Origin: Streptomyces xanthochromogenes
GTDB lineage: Bacteria > Actinomycetota > Actinomycetes > Streptomycetales > Streptomycetaceae
Direction: 5' to 3'
NCBI RefSeq assembly: GCF_014650455.1
Contig: NZ_BMUZ01000011.1
Span: forward strand, 62,001-126,000
DNA length: 64,000 nucleotides
Shown piece after piece: positions 8,549-16,179 of the stretch (position 1 is its first letter; each line of letters begins with the position of its first letter). The position numbers and the translations under genes were made by a program. Below the pieces are notes generated by a model, which worked only from the letters and a program-made list of their open reading frames with translations, was not told the DNA's origin and made no database searches.

Positions 8549-9786
8549 GCGCCGTGTCGCGGGCCGGCACCATCCCCTCCTCCTGCCTGCACGAGGTCTT
8601 CAACGCGGCGGAGCGACGGGAGCGGGCCACCGGGCGCCCGGTCATCAAACTCCACGTCGGAGAGCCCTACTTCAAGCCGCCGCGCGAGGTCGCCGAGGCC
8701 ACGGCGGAGGCCGTGCGCACCGGCCGCACCGCGTACACCTCGGCCGAGGGGATGCCCGCGCTGCGCGAGGCGCTGGCCGTCAAGCTGGAGATGGAGAACG
8801 GCCACCGCACCTCGCCCGACCACATCTTCGTGACCCCGGGCTCCTGCCAGGGCCTGGCCGCCCTGATGCAGTCCATGGCGGAGCCCGGCGACGAACTGCT
8901 GCTGCCGGAGCTGCACTGGCCGATCCACCTCCAGCAGTGCCTGCTCGCCGGATTCCGCCCGGTCTTCTATCCCCTGGGCCCCGACTACCGCCCGAGCGCC
9001 GAAGGCATCCGGGCGGCCATCACTCCGCGGACCCGGGCGATCCTCATCAACTCCCCCGCCAACCCGACCGGCGCCGTCCTCGGCGCCGAGGCGCTGGCCG
9101 CGATCCTGGCGGTGGCCCAGGAACGCGACGTCCAGATCATCAGCGACGAGGCGTACGAGCACTTCGTCTACGACGGCGAGCACACCTCGTTCGCCTCGTT
9201 GGAGCGCGGGCTCCCGGAGCACGAGCGCCGGATCTCCTCGACGTTCTCCTTCTCCAAGAGCCTCGCCATGACCGGGTACCGGCTCGGCTATGTGGTGACC
9301 CCGCACCGCCGGGCCGCCGACGCCATGCGGGTGGTGCAGGAGGCGAGCCTGGTCAGCCCGTCGACGCCGGTCCAGTACGCGGGCCTGACCGCGCTCAAGT
9401 CGCGCGACAGCGCGGTGCACAACGCGGCCCTCGTGCGGGCCAACCGCGACCGGGCGCTGCCGGCCCTGCGGGACGCCGGGCTGCTCGCGGAGCTCCCGCA
9501 GGGCGGCTGGTACGCGGTCCTCGACGTCGCGGGGGTGTGCGACGACGCCGAGGTCTTCGTCCAGGGTCTGCTCGAACAGTACGACGTGGGCCTCGCGCCG
9601 GCCGCCGGCTTCGCGCTGCGTCCGGTGGTCTCCGAGTCGGTCCGGACGCTCTCCGCCGAACCGGCCCCCGGGGCGAGGACCCTGGTGCGCCTCGCGTTCT
9701 GCGGTGATCCCCAGGAACTGGACACCGGCGTCGAGCGCCTGCTCGCCTACACCGCGGAGCGCCGGGCGAGCGGCGGACACCCGTGA
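8545..9786 (+). CDS. PLP-dependent aminotransferase (class I/II)
   Basis: A 413-residue fold-type I aminotransferase. Substrate/PLP motifs are NSPANPTG, SDEAYEHFVYDG and SFSKSLAMTGYRLGY with the Schiff-base Lys238. GTG start inside GTGA overlaps the methyltransferase stop, and the 3' end overlaps the dioxygenase start in the same way. In quinaldic-acid and quinolobactin-type pathways an aminotransferase acts on kynurenine or 3-hydroxykynurenine made by tryptophan 2,3-dioxygenase, whose product spontaneously cyclises to a quinoline. The tight coupling to a dioxygenase here makes that role attractive, though not proven. Confidence 0.86.
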   Translation: MSAVSRAGTIPSSCLHEVFNAAERRERATGRPVIKLHVGEPYFKPPREVAEATAEAVRTGRTAYTSAEGMPALREALAVKLEMENGHRTSPDHIFVTPGSCQGLAALMQSMAEPGDELLLPELHWPIHLQQCLLAGFRPVFYPLGPDYRPSAEGIRAAITPRTRAILINSPANPTGAVLGAEALAAILAVAQERDVQIISDEAYEHFVYDGEHTSFASLERGLPEHERRISSTFSFSKSLAMTGYRLGYVVTPHRRAADAMRVVQEASLVSPSTPVQYAGLTALKSRDSAVHNAALVRANRDRALPALRDAGLLAELPQGGWYAVLDVAGVCDDAEVFVQGLLEQYDVGLAPAAGFALRPVVSESVRTLSAEPAPGARTLVRLAFCGDPQELDTGVERLLAYTAERRASGGHP

Positions 9787-10502
9787 GCCCGCCCGACTAC
9801 GGGCGGTACCTCCGTCTGGAACAGCTGCTCGGCCTCCAGCACCCGCTCTATCCGGCGGACAAGGACAGGGCGGTCGAGACGGCCGAGCGCTTCTTCATCG
9901 TCGCCCACCAGACGAGCGAACTCTGGCTGGCGCAGGCCGCCGTGGACATCGACGCGGCGGTGGACGCGCTCGCGGAGGCGGACGGCTCGCCGAACTGGGA
10001 CGGCCCCGAGCGCGCCCTGGAACACCTGGGCCGGGTGACCGGGATGGTCCGCATCCTGGACGAGACCGTACGGCTCCTGGAACGCCTGCCCATCCAGCAC
10101 TTCGCGGCGTTCCGCGGCTATCTCGGCACGGCGAGCGGCGCCCAGTCGCAGGGCTTCCACGCCCTGGACGACCGGCTCGGCACCGCGTCCGACGGGGCGA
10201 CGAGCCCGCTGTACAGCGCCTATCTCAAGGCGCTGGCCGCCCGGGCGACCGATGTCGAGGAGGTGTGCGAGCGGGGCGCGGCCGGTGCTGGTGTGGAGCA
10301 CCGGCTGGCGGAGGCGATGCTGGACGTCGGCTACTCGTTCTGGCGCTGGAAGCTCACCCACCTCTCCCTCGTGGACCGCACCGTCGGCACCCTGCGGGGC
10401 ACGGCGGGCACCACCGGACTGTCCTATCTGGCGGCCCGGATCCGCATGCCCTTCCCGGAGCTCCGCGCGGTCAGGGAGGACCAGCACACGGCTCAGCAGT
10501 AG
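9783..10502 (+). CDS. tryptophan 2,3-dioxygenase family protein
   Basis: A 239-residue haem dioxygenase. Family motifs are all present: YLRLEQLL at the N-terminus, the distal-side FIVAHQTSELW, the substrate-binding FRGYLGTASGAQS, and the proximal RWKLTHLSLVDR containing the presumed haem-ligand His, followed by a GTAGTTG loop in place of the usual GTGGSSG. It would open the indole ring of tryptophan (or a derivative) to N-formylkynurenine. It is shorter than catabolic enzymes (about 280), as dedicated secondary-metabolism homologues often are. No formamidase, kynurenine monooxygenase or kynureninase lies in the window; they may lie upstream of it. Confidence 0.88.
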   Translation: MSPPDYGRYLRLEQLLGLQHPLYPADKDRAVETAERFFIVAHQTSELWLAQAAVDIDAAVDALAEADGSPNWDGPERALEHLGRVTGMVRILDETVRLLERLPIQHFAAFRGYLGTASGAQSQGFHALDDRLGTASDGATSPLYSAYLKALAARATDVEEVCERGAAGAGVEHRLAEAMLDVGYSFWRWKLTHLSLVDRTVGTLRGTAGTTGLSYLAARIRMPFPELRAVREDQHTAQQ

Positions 10503-10520
10503 CACGCCCCAACACCCCCG

Positions 10521-10550
10521 AGCGCAGGCCGGATTCGTCCGGCCTGCGCT
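10521..10550 (+). terminator. intrinsic terminator of biosynthetic operon
   Basis: A perfect 13-bp stem (AGCGCAGGCCGGA with its complement) closed by a TTCG tetraloop, 18 nt after the dioxygenase stop. It has no U-tract, which is common in Streptomyces. It marks the right-hand edge of the NRPS-associated operon. Confidence 0.8.
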
Positions 10551-10795
10551 TCGCCGTGTGCCGGCACCGGGGCGGGTGTGTCCAGAGCTGCGGACGCGTG
10601 TGTAAGGACCGGACGCCAGAACTACTCACATCACCCCACACGTCCCGATCCGGACATCCACGGGCATATTCCGGCCGGGTATCCCCAACATCGTTGCCCC
10701 GCACAGCCAGTTCACAGGATCGTCGTCCTGGGCGAAATGACCTTTCGGTTCGGACTCGACCCGACCCTCGCATGAACTCCCATGAAGGAGAACTC

Positions 10796-11149
10796 GTGAT
10801 CTCGAAGCGCAAGAAAGCCGCACGTTCCCTCGCCGTCGCGTTCGCCGCGACAGCGGCGATCAGCTTCGGCATGCCGACCGGCAATGCCTTCGCCATCGAC
10901 CACGTCGAGTGCCGCGGCGGGGAGAACTTCCTGAAGATCTGGTCGCACAGCGGCGGCAGGCAGAGCGTCGACTGCTATGCGAACAAGGGCCGGACGAACT
11001 TCGGCGGCTGGTGGGTCGACCGGATCTCCACGGGCAACAACGACTTGATCTACTACGACGCCAACGGCGACTCGGTGAAGGTCAACCGCTGGACCGACAT
11101 CACCTTCCCGAACCGTCCGCCCAAGGTCAACTCCATCGAGATCCTCTGA
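10796..11149 (+). CDS. secreted beta/gamma-crystallin-type (SKLP-like) protein
   Basis: A 117-residue preprotein. GTG start with GAAGGAG 5 nt upstream; an upstream ATG at 10772 is less likely. The signal peptide has basic ISKRKKAAR, a hydrophobic stretch, and predicted cleavage after AFA (about residue 33). The mature part (IDHVEC, FLKIW, DRISTGNN) resembles the small Streptomyces beta/gamma-crystallin or killer-toxin-like proteins with one disulphide (Cys39-Cys60). Known members bind calcium and some are antifungal; activity here is unknown. It follows the operon terminator, so it is not part of the biosynthetic cluster. Confidence 0.7.
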   Translation: MISKRKKAARSLAVAFAATAAISFGMPTGNAFAIDHVECRGGENFLKIWSHSGGRQSVDCYANKGRTNFGGWWVDRISTGNNDLIYYDANGDSVKVNRWTDITFPNRPPKVNSIEIL

Positions 11150-11156
11150 CGAAATG

Positions 11157-11190
11157 ACGGCCGCCCTCCCCGGACCGGGGATCGACGGCC
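11157..11190. terminator. bidirectional terminator between convergent genes
   Basis: Nested inverted repeat: outer GGCCG/CGGCC and an inner TCCCCGG-A-CCGGGGA palindrome (11167-11181). It lies between the stops of the convergent crystallin-type gene and the minus-strand hypothetical gene. Confidence 0.55.
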
Positions 11191-11197
11191 CGCCAAC

Positions 11198-11890
11198 TCA
11201 GCTCGCATGAAACACATGTGACGAACCATCACCATCAGCCGCGCCCTCCCCGTCGTGCACCGACAGCCCCGCCAGGCGCAGGGCCCGCAGCATGGCGGGG
11301 AGGTCCCAGTGGTCGTACGCGGAGCCGGCCACCAGGGACTCCACCGTCTCCGCCGTCAGTTCGCCCCGTTCAGCGCGGTCCAGAAGCGTCTCCGGGTCGA
11401 TGTCCGCCTCCTCGTCGAGCTCGATGGCGTCCAGCACGTCGCCCCGGTCGGTGAACCGGCTCATCCCGCAGTCCAGGCCGTCGTCGTCGAGGCTCTCGGG
11501 ATACGGGGAGCGCGCCCAGGCTCCGTTCTCGTACCAGTAGACGCAGCCGAGCTCATAGCCCTCGATCAGATCGCGGAGCCTCTCGAACGGGAGCCACTGC
11601 GGGGCGCCGGCCAGCATGTCGATGGCGGGCTCGTGCCACTTGACGTCGCTCGACTCGTCCTCCCCGTAGAGCACGAACCGGCCCGGCCCCCTTCTGGCCA
11701 GGGTCCACCACGTACAGCCGCAGTCGTCGAGGTGGAGCCCGCCGGCGTCGGCCCAGTGGCCCGTGCGATGCACGGAGGGTGTGTTCTCCTCCTCGGTCGA
11801 CGCCTCCAGGACCGCGAGCAGGCCCCAGCGCGCCCACAGGAGCTCCGGCTCCGGCAGGTCTCCGGGCAGGCCCGGCCGGTGGATCGTCAT
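11198..11890 (-). CDS. hypothetical protein
   Basis: A 230-residue soluble acidic protein I do not recognise. It has no signal peptide or membrane segment. It is rich in Trp and Asp/Glu (CTWWTLARRG near residue 59, CVYWYENGAW near 115) and has a C-terminal helical segment ending in a Gly/Asp-rich tail. Coding is supported by strong GC3 bias over the full length and the ATG start just before a short divergent intergenic region. Similar acidic 200-250-residue proteins in Streptomyces are sometimes contact-toxin immunity or SUKH-like proteins, but I see no clear motif. It is convergent with the crystallin-type gene. Confidence 0.65.
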   Translation of the reverse strand: MTIHRPGLPGDLPEPELLWARWGLLAVLEASTEEENTPSVHRTGHWADAGGLHLDDCGCTWWTLARRGPGRFVLYGEDESSDVKWHEPAIDMLAGAPQWLPFERLRDLIEGYELGCVYWYENGAWARSPYPESLDDDGLDCGMSRFTDRGDVLDAIELDEEADIDPETLLDRAERGELTAETVESLVAGSAYDHWDLPAMLRALRLAGLSVHDGEGAADGDGSSHVFHAS

Positions 11891-12057
11891 GGTTCCCCCC
11901 GTGGGAAGGTGCTTCCAGGCAAGTGGTCCGAGCCTAACGGGCCGGTACGACAGCCAGGTCGGAGCACCTGTCCCGGCCCGGAGCGGCTGCCGTTGGGCCT
12001 CCCCCGTTCGGCGCAGTCCGGCGCGCCGCGGTGCGGCCGGGCACCTTGACTGGTGGC

Positions 12058-13299
12058 GTGGACACCGATACCAAGCCCTCTGCCGCCGCCTACCGCAACC
12101 TGGTGATGGCGACGGTCGGGTTCACGCTGACGTTCTGGGCGTGGGACCTGATCGCTCCCCTGGCCGGTGACTACAAGGACCGGCTGCACCTCAGCTCGCT
12201 GCAACAGTCGCTGCTCGTCGCGGTCCCGGTGCTCGTCGGGTCGCTCGGGCGGATTCCGGTCGGCGCCCTCACCGACCGCTACGGCGCGAAGCTGATGTTC
12301 CCGCTGATGTCGGCGCTCACCATCGTGCCGGTCCTCCTGCTGATCCCGGCGCGCAACAGCTACGGCCTGATGCTCGTGGTCGGCTTCCTGCTGGGCCTCG
12401 GCGGCACCACGTTCGCGATCGGCATCCCGCTCGTCAACTCCTGGTTCCCGCCGCACAAGCGGGGCTTCGCGCTCGGCGTGTTCGGCATGGGCATGGGCGG
12501 CGTCGCGCTGTCCGGATACCTCACGCCCCGCATCGCCAAGCACGGCTACCACGTGCCGTTCCTCGTCGTGGCGATCGCCCTCGCCGCCTACGCCGTCCTC
12601 GCGGCACTGCTGATCACGGACCGGCCCGACCGGCCCGTCCCCACGGCGTCGCTCGCCACCCGGCTCGGGAGCGCGGGACGGCTGCGCGTGACGTGGGAAC
12701 TGTCCGCGCTGTACGCGATCGGCTTCGGCGGCATCGTCGCGTTCGGCGTGTACCTGCCCACGTATCTGAAGACCTGGTACGAGCTGTCGCCGACGGACGC
12801 CGGGTCCAAGGCCGCGGGGTTCGCGCTGGCGACCGTCGTCTTCCGCCCGATCGGCGGCTGGCTCTCGGACCGCATCCACCCGGCCGTGGTGACGGCCGTC
12901 GCGCTCGGTCTGGTCGCCCTGCTGGCGATCGTGCAGGCCTTCGACCCCACCCTGTACCCCGGCGGCACCATCGCCCTGCTCTGCATGGGCGCCGGCCTCG
13001 GCACGGCCAGCGGCAGCGTGTTCGCCCTCGTCTCCCAGGTGACGCCCCAGCCCCAAGTGGGCAGCGTGACCGGCATCGTGGGAGCGATGGGCGGGCTGGG
13101 CGGCTTCGTGCCGCCGCTGGTCATGGGCGCGATCTACAGCGCGAAGGGCTCGTACTCGATCGGCTTCATGCTCCTGTCCGATCTGGCCCTCGCGGGCTGT
13201 GTCTACGCCTTCACCCGCATGCGGACCACCCGCCCCGCCCCCGACCCGCTGCCCAGCGTCGTGCCCGACGCGGAGGCCGGGGCACCGCGGGGGCAGTGA
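12058..13299 (+). CDS. MFS transporter, nitrate/oxalate-type (NarK-like subgroup)
   Basis: A 413-residue membrane protein with about 12 transmembrane helices. The loop 2-3 signature GALTDRYGAK and the NarK-like GLGGTTFAIGIPLVNSWFPP and WFPPHKRGFALG segments place it among anion-type MFS permeases (nitrate/nitrite, cyanate or dicarboxylate). GTG 12058 was taken as start because it gives a normal short cytoplasmic N-terminus; the ORF is open upstream to 12031. It is divergent from the hypothetical gene at 11198-11890 and has no enzyme partner in an operon, so the substrate is undetermined. Confidence 0.8.
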   Translation: MDTDTKPSAAAYRNLVMATVGFTLTFWAWDLIAPLAGDYKDRLHLSSLQQSLLVAVPVLVGSLGRIPVGALTDRYGAKLMFPLMSALTIVPVLLLIPARNSYGLMLVVGFLLGLGGTTFAIGIPLVNSWFPPHKRGFALGVFGMGMGGVALSGYLTPRIAKHGYHVPFLVVAIALAAYAVLAALLITDRPDRPVPTASLATRLGSAGRLRVTWELSALYAIGFGGIVAFGVYLPTYLKTWYELSPTDAGSKAAGFALATVVFRPIGGWLSDRIHPAVVTAVALGLVALLAIVQAFDPTLYPGGTIALLCMGAGLGTASGSVFALVSQVTPQPQVGSVTGIVGAMGGLGGFVPPLVMGAIYSAKGSYSIGFMLLSDLALAGCVYAFTRMRTTRPAPDPLPSVVPDAEAGAPRGQ

Positions 13300-13352
13300 C
13301 CTCGCTGGAGCCCCGCGTCCGGTCGCACGGCCCGGAGCGCGCGAGGCCCCGA

Positions 13353-15419
13353 TCAGGCGGCGGGGTCGGTCAGTTCGTCCGGCAGGGGTCTGCAGTGGAC
13401 GATCTCCAGGCCCGACACCGCCCGGGTCAGGACCACATAGAGACGGTGCAGTCCCCGGCCCTCCGACGCGGCGATCGCGGCGGGTTCGACGGCCACGACG
13501 TGGTCGTATTCGAGGCCCTTGGCCAGCGTTGCGGGCAGCAGGGCGACGCGGGCCCCGGCGGTCGTGTCGATGGCCGCCGAAGCCAGGGCCTCGGCGAGGG
13601 CGGGCACATCGCGGTCCGCGGCGATCACGCCCACCGAGCCCTCTCTGCCCAGCGCCGCCCGCACCGCGTCGACCGCCGCGGACGGCAGCTCGTGCGGCGC
13701 CGCTACCCGTCGGCGGCTCAACCGGCCGTCCCCGCGCAGTGATTGACCGTACGGAACGTCCACGTCCAGAGCGGGGAGCAGCCGGTTGGCCAGCTCCACG
13801 ATCGCAGCCGGCACCCGGAACCCCGTGGTCAGCGGGACCACCACGGCATCCGGCTTGCCCAGATGACTCAGCTGGGTGTGCCAGTCGCGGGCCGCCCACG
13901 GCGTGGTGCCCTGGGCCAGGTCGCCGAGCACTGTCAGCGAGCCGAACACCGCGCGCCGGGCGATCGCACGGCACTGCATCGGGGACAGGTCCTGTGCCTC
14001 GTCGACGACGATGTGCCCATAGCCTTCCGGGTGTTCGATGAGCCCGGACACCTCGTCGAGCAGCACCAGGTCGGCCGCCGACCACTTGGCCGACTTCCAC
14101 GAGCGCGGCGGCTTCGTCCAGAGCAGCTCCTTCTGCTCCCCGGAGTCCAGGATGCCGTCGGCCGCCGCCGCCAACGCCCTTTCGTCGGTGAGCAGTTCGG
14201 CCAGCACCTCCTCCGGCTTCACCCTCGGCCACACCGTGTCGACGTAGTCCTTGACCGGACGGGCCCTGGTGATCTTCTGGAGCCAGACGTTGTTCATGGG
14301 CCCGGCCCGCCGTTCGGCCTGGAGCTGGATCGCCCGGACCGCCCGGCTGCGCACCCGCTCCCGGCCGGTCGCGTACGGCGGCGCCTCCTCCCGCACCGCA
14401 TCGACGATCGCCGCAAGGTCGTGCCGCCCCACCCGCCAGGTGTACGAACCCTCGCGCAGCGCGACGGAGTCGATCGGCCGGCCGATCCGCCCGTACAGGG
14501 CCCGGCGCAGCACCTCGGCCATCCGTACATCGTGCTTGACGGCCGCCGCCGCCGGTTCGTCGACCGCCCGCACCTCGCGGCCGCGCAGCTCGCGCACGAC
14601 CTCCTCGTCCACGGTCGACTGCCGGATGTCGTTCTCGCCCAGCGCGGGGAGGACTTCGCAGACATAGGACAGGAAGGTGCGGTTGGGCCCGAGCACCAGG
14701 AGGCCGCGGCGCTGGATGCGCTGCGGATGGGTGTAGAGCAGGTATGCCGCCCGGTGCAGGCCCACGGCCGTCTTGCCGGTGCCGGGGGCACCCTGCACAC
14801 AGACGGACCGGACGAGTTCGGCGCGGACGAGGTCGTCCTGCTCGGGCTGGATGGTCGCCGCGATGTCCCGCATGGGGCCGACGCGGGGGCGCTCGATCTC
14901 GCCGGTCAGGATCGCGCTCGCCCCGCTCGCCACCTCCCCGGCCGTGAGCCGCTCGTCCTCAAGACCGGTCAGGTCCTCGGCGGCCCCCCGGCTCCCCTGC
15001 GCCCAGCCGAACCTGCGGCGCACCTCGACGCCCTGCGGGTCGCGGGCGCTCGCCTGGTAGAAGCGGCGCGAGACGGGGGCCCGCCAGTCCACGACGAGGG
15101 GCGGGGCCGAGGGGTGCTCGCTGATGCGGCGTCGGCCGATGTGATAGCTCTGGCCCGCGTGGTCGGCGTCGGCCGTGGCGTCGAAGCCGAGCCGCCCGAA
15201 GAACAGCGGCCCTTCCGGCATTTCCCTCAACTCCTTGGCCCAGCTGCGGAGTTGATAGCCGAGGACCTCGGCGTCGGCGCCGGAGGCGAAGGCGTTCTCG
15301 CCGATGACGACGCGCTCGTCGGCGCCCTCGGTCATGGCAGCCAGGGCCGCCCGGCAGGTGTCGTGGTAGATCCGCTCCAGGTCGAGTGCACGGTCGAGCC
15401 GCCGGTCGAGTGACGTCAT
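13353..15419 (-). CDS. helR: HelD/HelR-like RNA polymerase-associated SF1 ATPase
   Basis: A 688-residue UvrD/Rep-like ATPase. N-terminal helical region, Walker A GAPGTGKT (210-217), DEAQDLSPMQ, GDLAQGTTPWA, TGFRVPAAIVELAN, KGLEYDHVV and YVVLTRA motifs follow in family order. HelD proteins pry nucleic acid and sigma factor from stalled RNA polymerase rather than unwind DNA; the Streptomyces HelR subgroup also releases rifamycin from polymerase. Length and motif layout fit HelR/HelD better than true UvrD. The ATG lacks an obvious Shine-Dalgarno and may be read from a leaderless mRNA. Downstream of tetR on the same strand. I could not find the element reported upstream of rifamycin-inducible helR genes, so the HelR rather than generic HelD label is tentative. 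Confidence 0.75.
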   Translation of the reverse strand: MTSLDRRLDRALDLERIYHDTCRAALAAMTEGADERVVIGENAFASGADAEVLGYQLRSWAKELREMPEGPLFFGRLGFDATADADHAGQSYHIGRRRISEHPSAPPLVVDWRAPVSRRFYQASARDPQGVEVRRRFGWAQGSRGAAEDLTGLEDERLTAGEVASGASAILTGEIERPRVGPMRDIAATIQPEQDDLVRAELVRSVCVQGAPGTGKTAVGLHRAAYLLYTHPQRIQRRGLLVLGPNRTFLSYVCEVLPALGENDIRQSTVDEEVVRELRGREVRAVDEPAAAAVKHDVRMAEVLRRALYGRIGRPIDSVALREGSYTWRVGRHDLAAIVDAVREEAPPYATGRERVRSRAVRAIQLQAERRAGPMNNVWLQKITRARPVKDYVDTVWPRVKPEEVLAELLTDERALAAAADGILDSGEQKELLWTKPPRSWKSAKWSAADLVLLDEVSGLIEHPEGYGHIVVDEAQDLSPMQCRAIARRAVFGSLTVLGDLAQGTTPWAARDWHTQLSHLGKPDAVVVPLTTGFRVPAAIVELANRLLPALDVDVPYGQSLRGDGRLSRRRVAAPHELPSAAVDAVRAALGREGSVGVIAADRDVPALAEALASAAIDTTAGARVALLPATLAKGLEYDHVVAVEPAAIAASEGRGLHRLYVVLTRAVSGLEIVHCRPLPDELTDPAA

Positions 15420-15426
15420 GTCGGCC

Positions 15427-15464
15427 AGAATAACGCAACCCGGTTACATTTTTTACTCGGTAAC
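15427..15464 (-). promoter_or_regulatory. candidate leaderless helR promoter with TetR-type inverted repeat
   Basis: GGTTAC (15442-15447) and GGTAAC (15459-15464) form an inverted repeat, and TTACTCGGTAA (15453-15463) is itself near-palindromic. On the minus strand TATTCT lies 7 nt before the helR ATG, so transcription could start at the initiation codon. TTAC/GTAA arms are common in actinobacterial TetR operators, and a TetR gene is immediately upstream. Promoter and operator are inferred. Confidence 0.45.
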
Positions 15465-15524
15465 GAAATATGCGGGCGATCGGGCGCCGCGAGACCCTCT
15501 CCTGCGAGGCCGCAGGCCCTCGCG

Positions 15525-16154
15525 TCACACCTGCCCGTACTCGGCCCCGAGGCCCCCCGCCAGTTGCAGGAAGGCCCGGTCCGCCGCGTCCAGTGCCTCC
15601 GCGTAGAGCAGCTGCGCGCTCGCCCCTTCCGCGATCCGCCGCCAGTTCTCCTCGGCGAGGATGCGTTGCACGGCGATGATCTGGCCGGCCGCGGCACGCG
15701 CGCCGAGCCCGTCGCCGAGCTCCGCGGCGAGCGCCTGTTCGGACCGGCCCTGGTAGCCGTAGAGGCGGGCCACCAGGCTCGGTGTGCCGTACAGCATGGC
15801 GTGGTAGGCCCGCACATGGGCGTTGTCGCAGAGTCCGGTCACCGGGTCCTGGCGTTCCAGACCCTCGCGGAAGTGGGTGTGCAGGGCGGGCAGCGGAGCG
15901 CGGCCCGCGGCCCGCCCGGCGGCGACGACGCGGGCCGCCTCGTCCTCGTGGTCGGCGAACCGATGCAGGACGAGGTCCTCCTTGGCCGGGAAGTAGCGGA
16001 AGAGGGTCGGCTTGGAGATCCCGGCGGCCGTGGCGACCTCCGCCACCGAGACCTTGTCGAAGCCGCGCTCCAGGAACAACCCGATCGCGGCCTCCGACAC
16101 CGCCTCGTACGTCTGCCGCCGCTTGCGCTCCCGCAATCCCATCTCACTGCCCAT
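15525..16154 (-). CDS. TetR/AcrR family transcriptional regulator
   Basis: A 209-residue regulator with the N-terminal TetR HTH (AIGLFLERGFDKVSVAEVA, then GISKPTLFRYFPAKEDL), followed by a helical ligand-binding domain. It lies 25 nt downstream of the oleate hydratase gene and 105 nt upstream of helR, all on the minus strand. A hydratase-regulator pair suggests it senses a fatty acid or hydroxylated fatty acid and controls ohyA; the inverted repeat in front of helR is a plausible second target. The closest functional relatives cannot be named from sequence alone. Confidence 0.88.
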   Translation of the reverse strand: MGSEMGLRERKRRQTYEAVSEAAIGLFLERGFDKVSVAEVATAAGISKPTLFRYFPAKEDLVLHRFADHEDEAARVVAAGRAAGRAPLPALHTHFREGLERQDPVTGLCDNAHVRAYHAMLYGTPSLVARLYGYQGRSEQALAAELGDGLGARAAAGQIIAVQRILAEENWRRIAEGASAQLLYAEALDAADRAFLQLAGGLGAEYGQV

Positions 16155-16179
16155 GCCCCGAGCCTACGTGGGCCACGGG

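Noticed and set aside
9704..11149. A 481-codon plus-strand ORF spanning the dioxygenase end and the crystallin-type gene
   Set aside because: Its first two thirds are out of frame with the dioxygenase and lack codon bias, and the 10521-10550 terminator cuts through it; only the last 118 codons are real.
15420..15524. Rifamycin-associated element upstream of the helR-like gene
   Set aside because: No convincing match in the 105-nt gap; only the TetR-type inverted repeat is visible.
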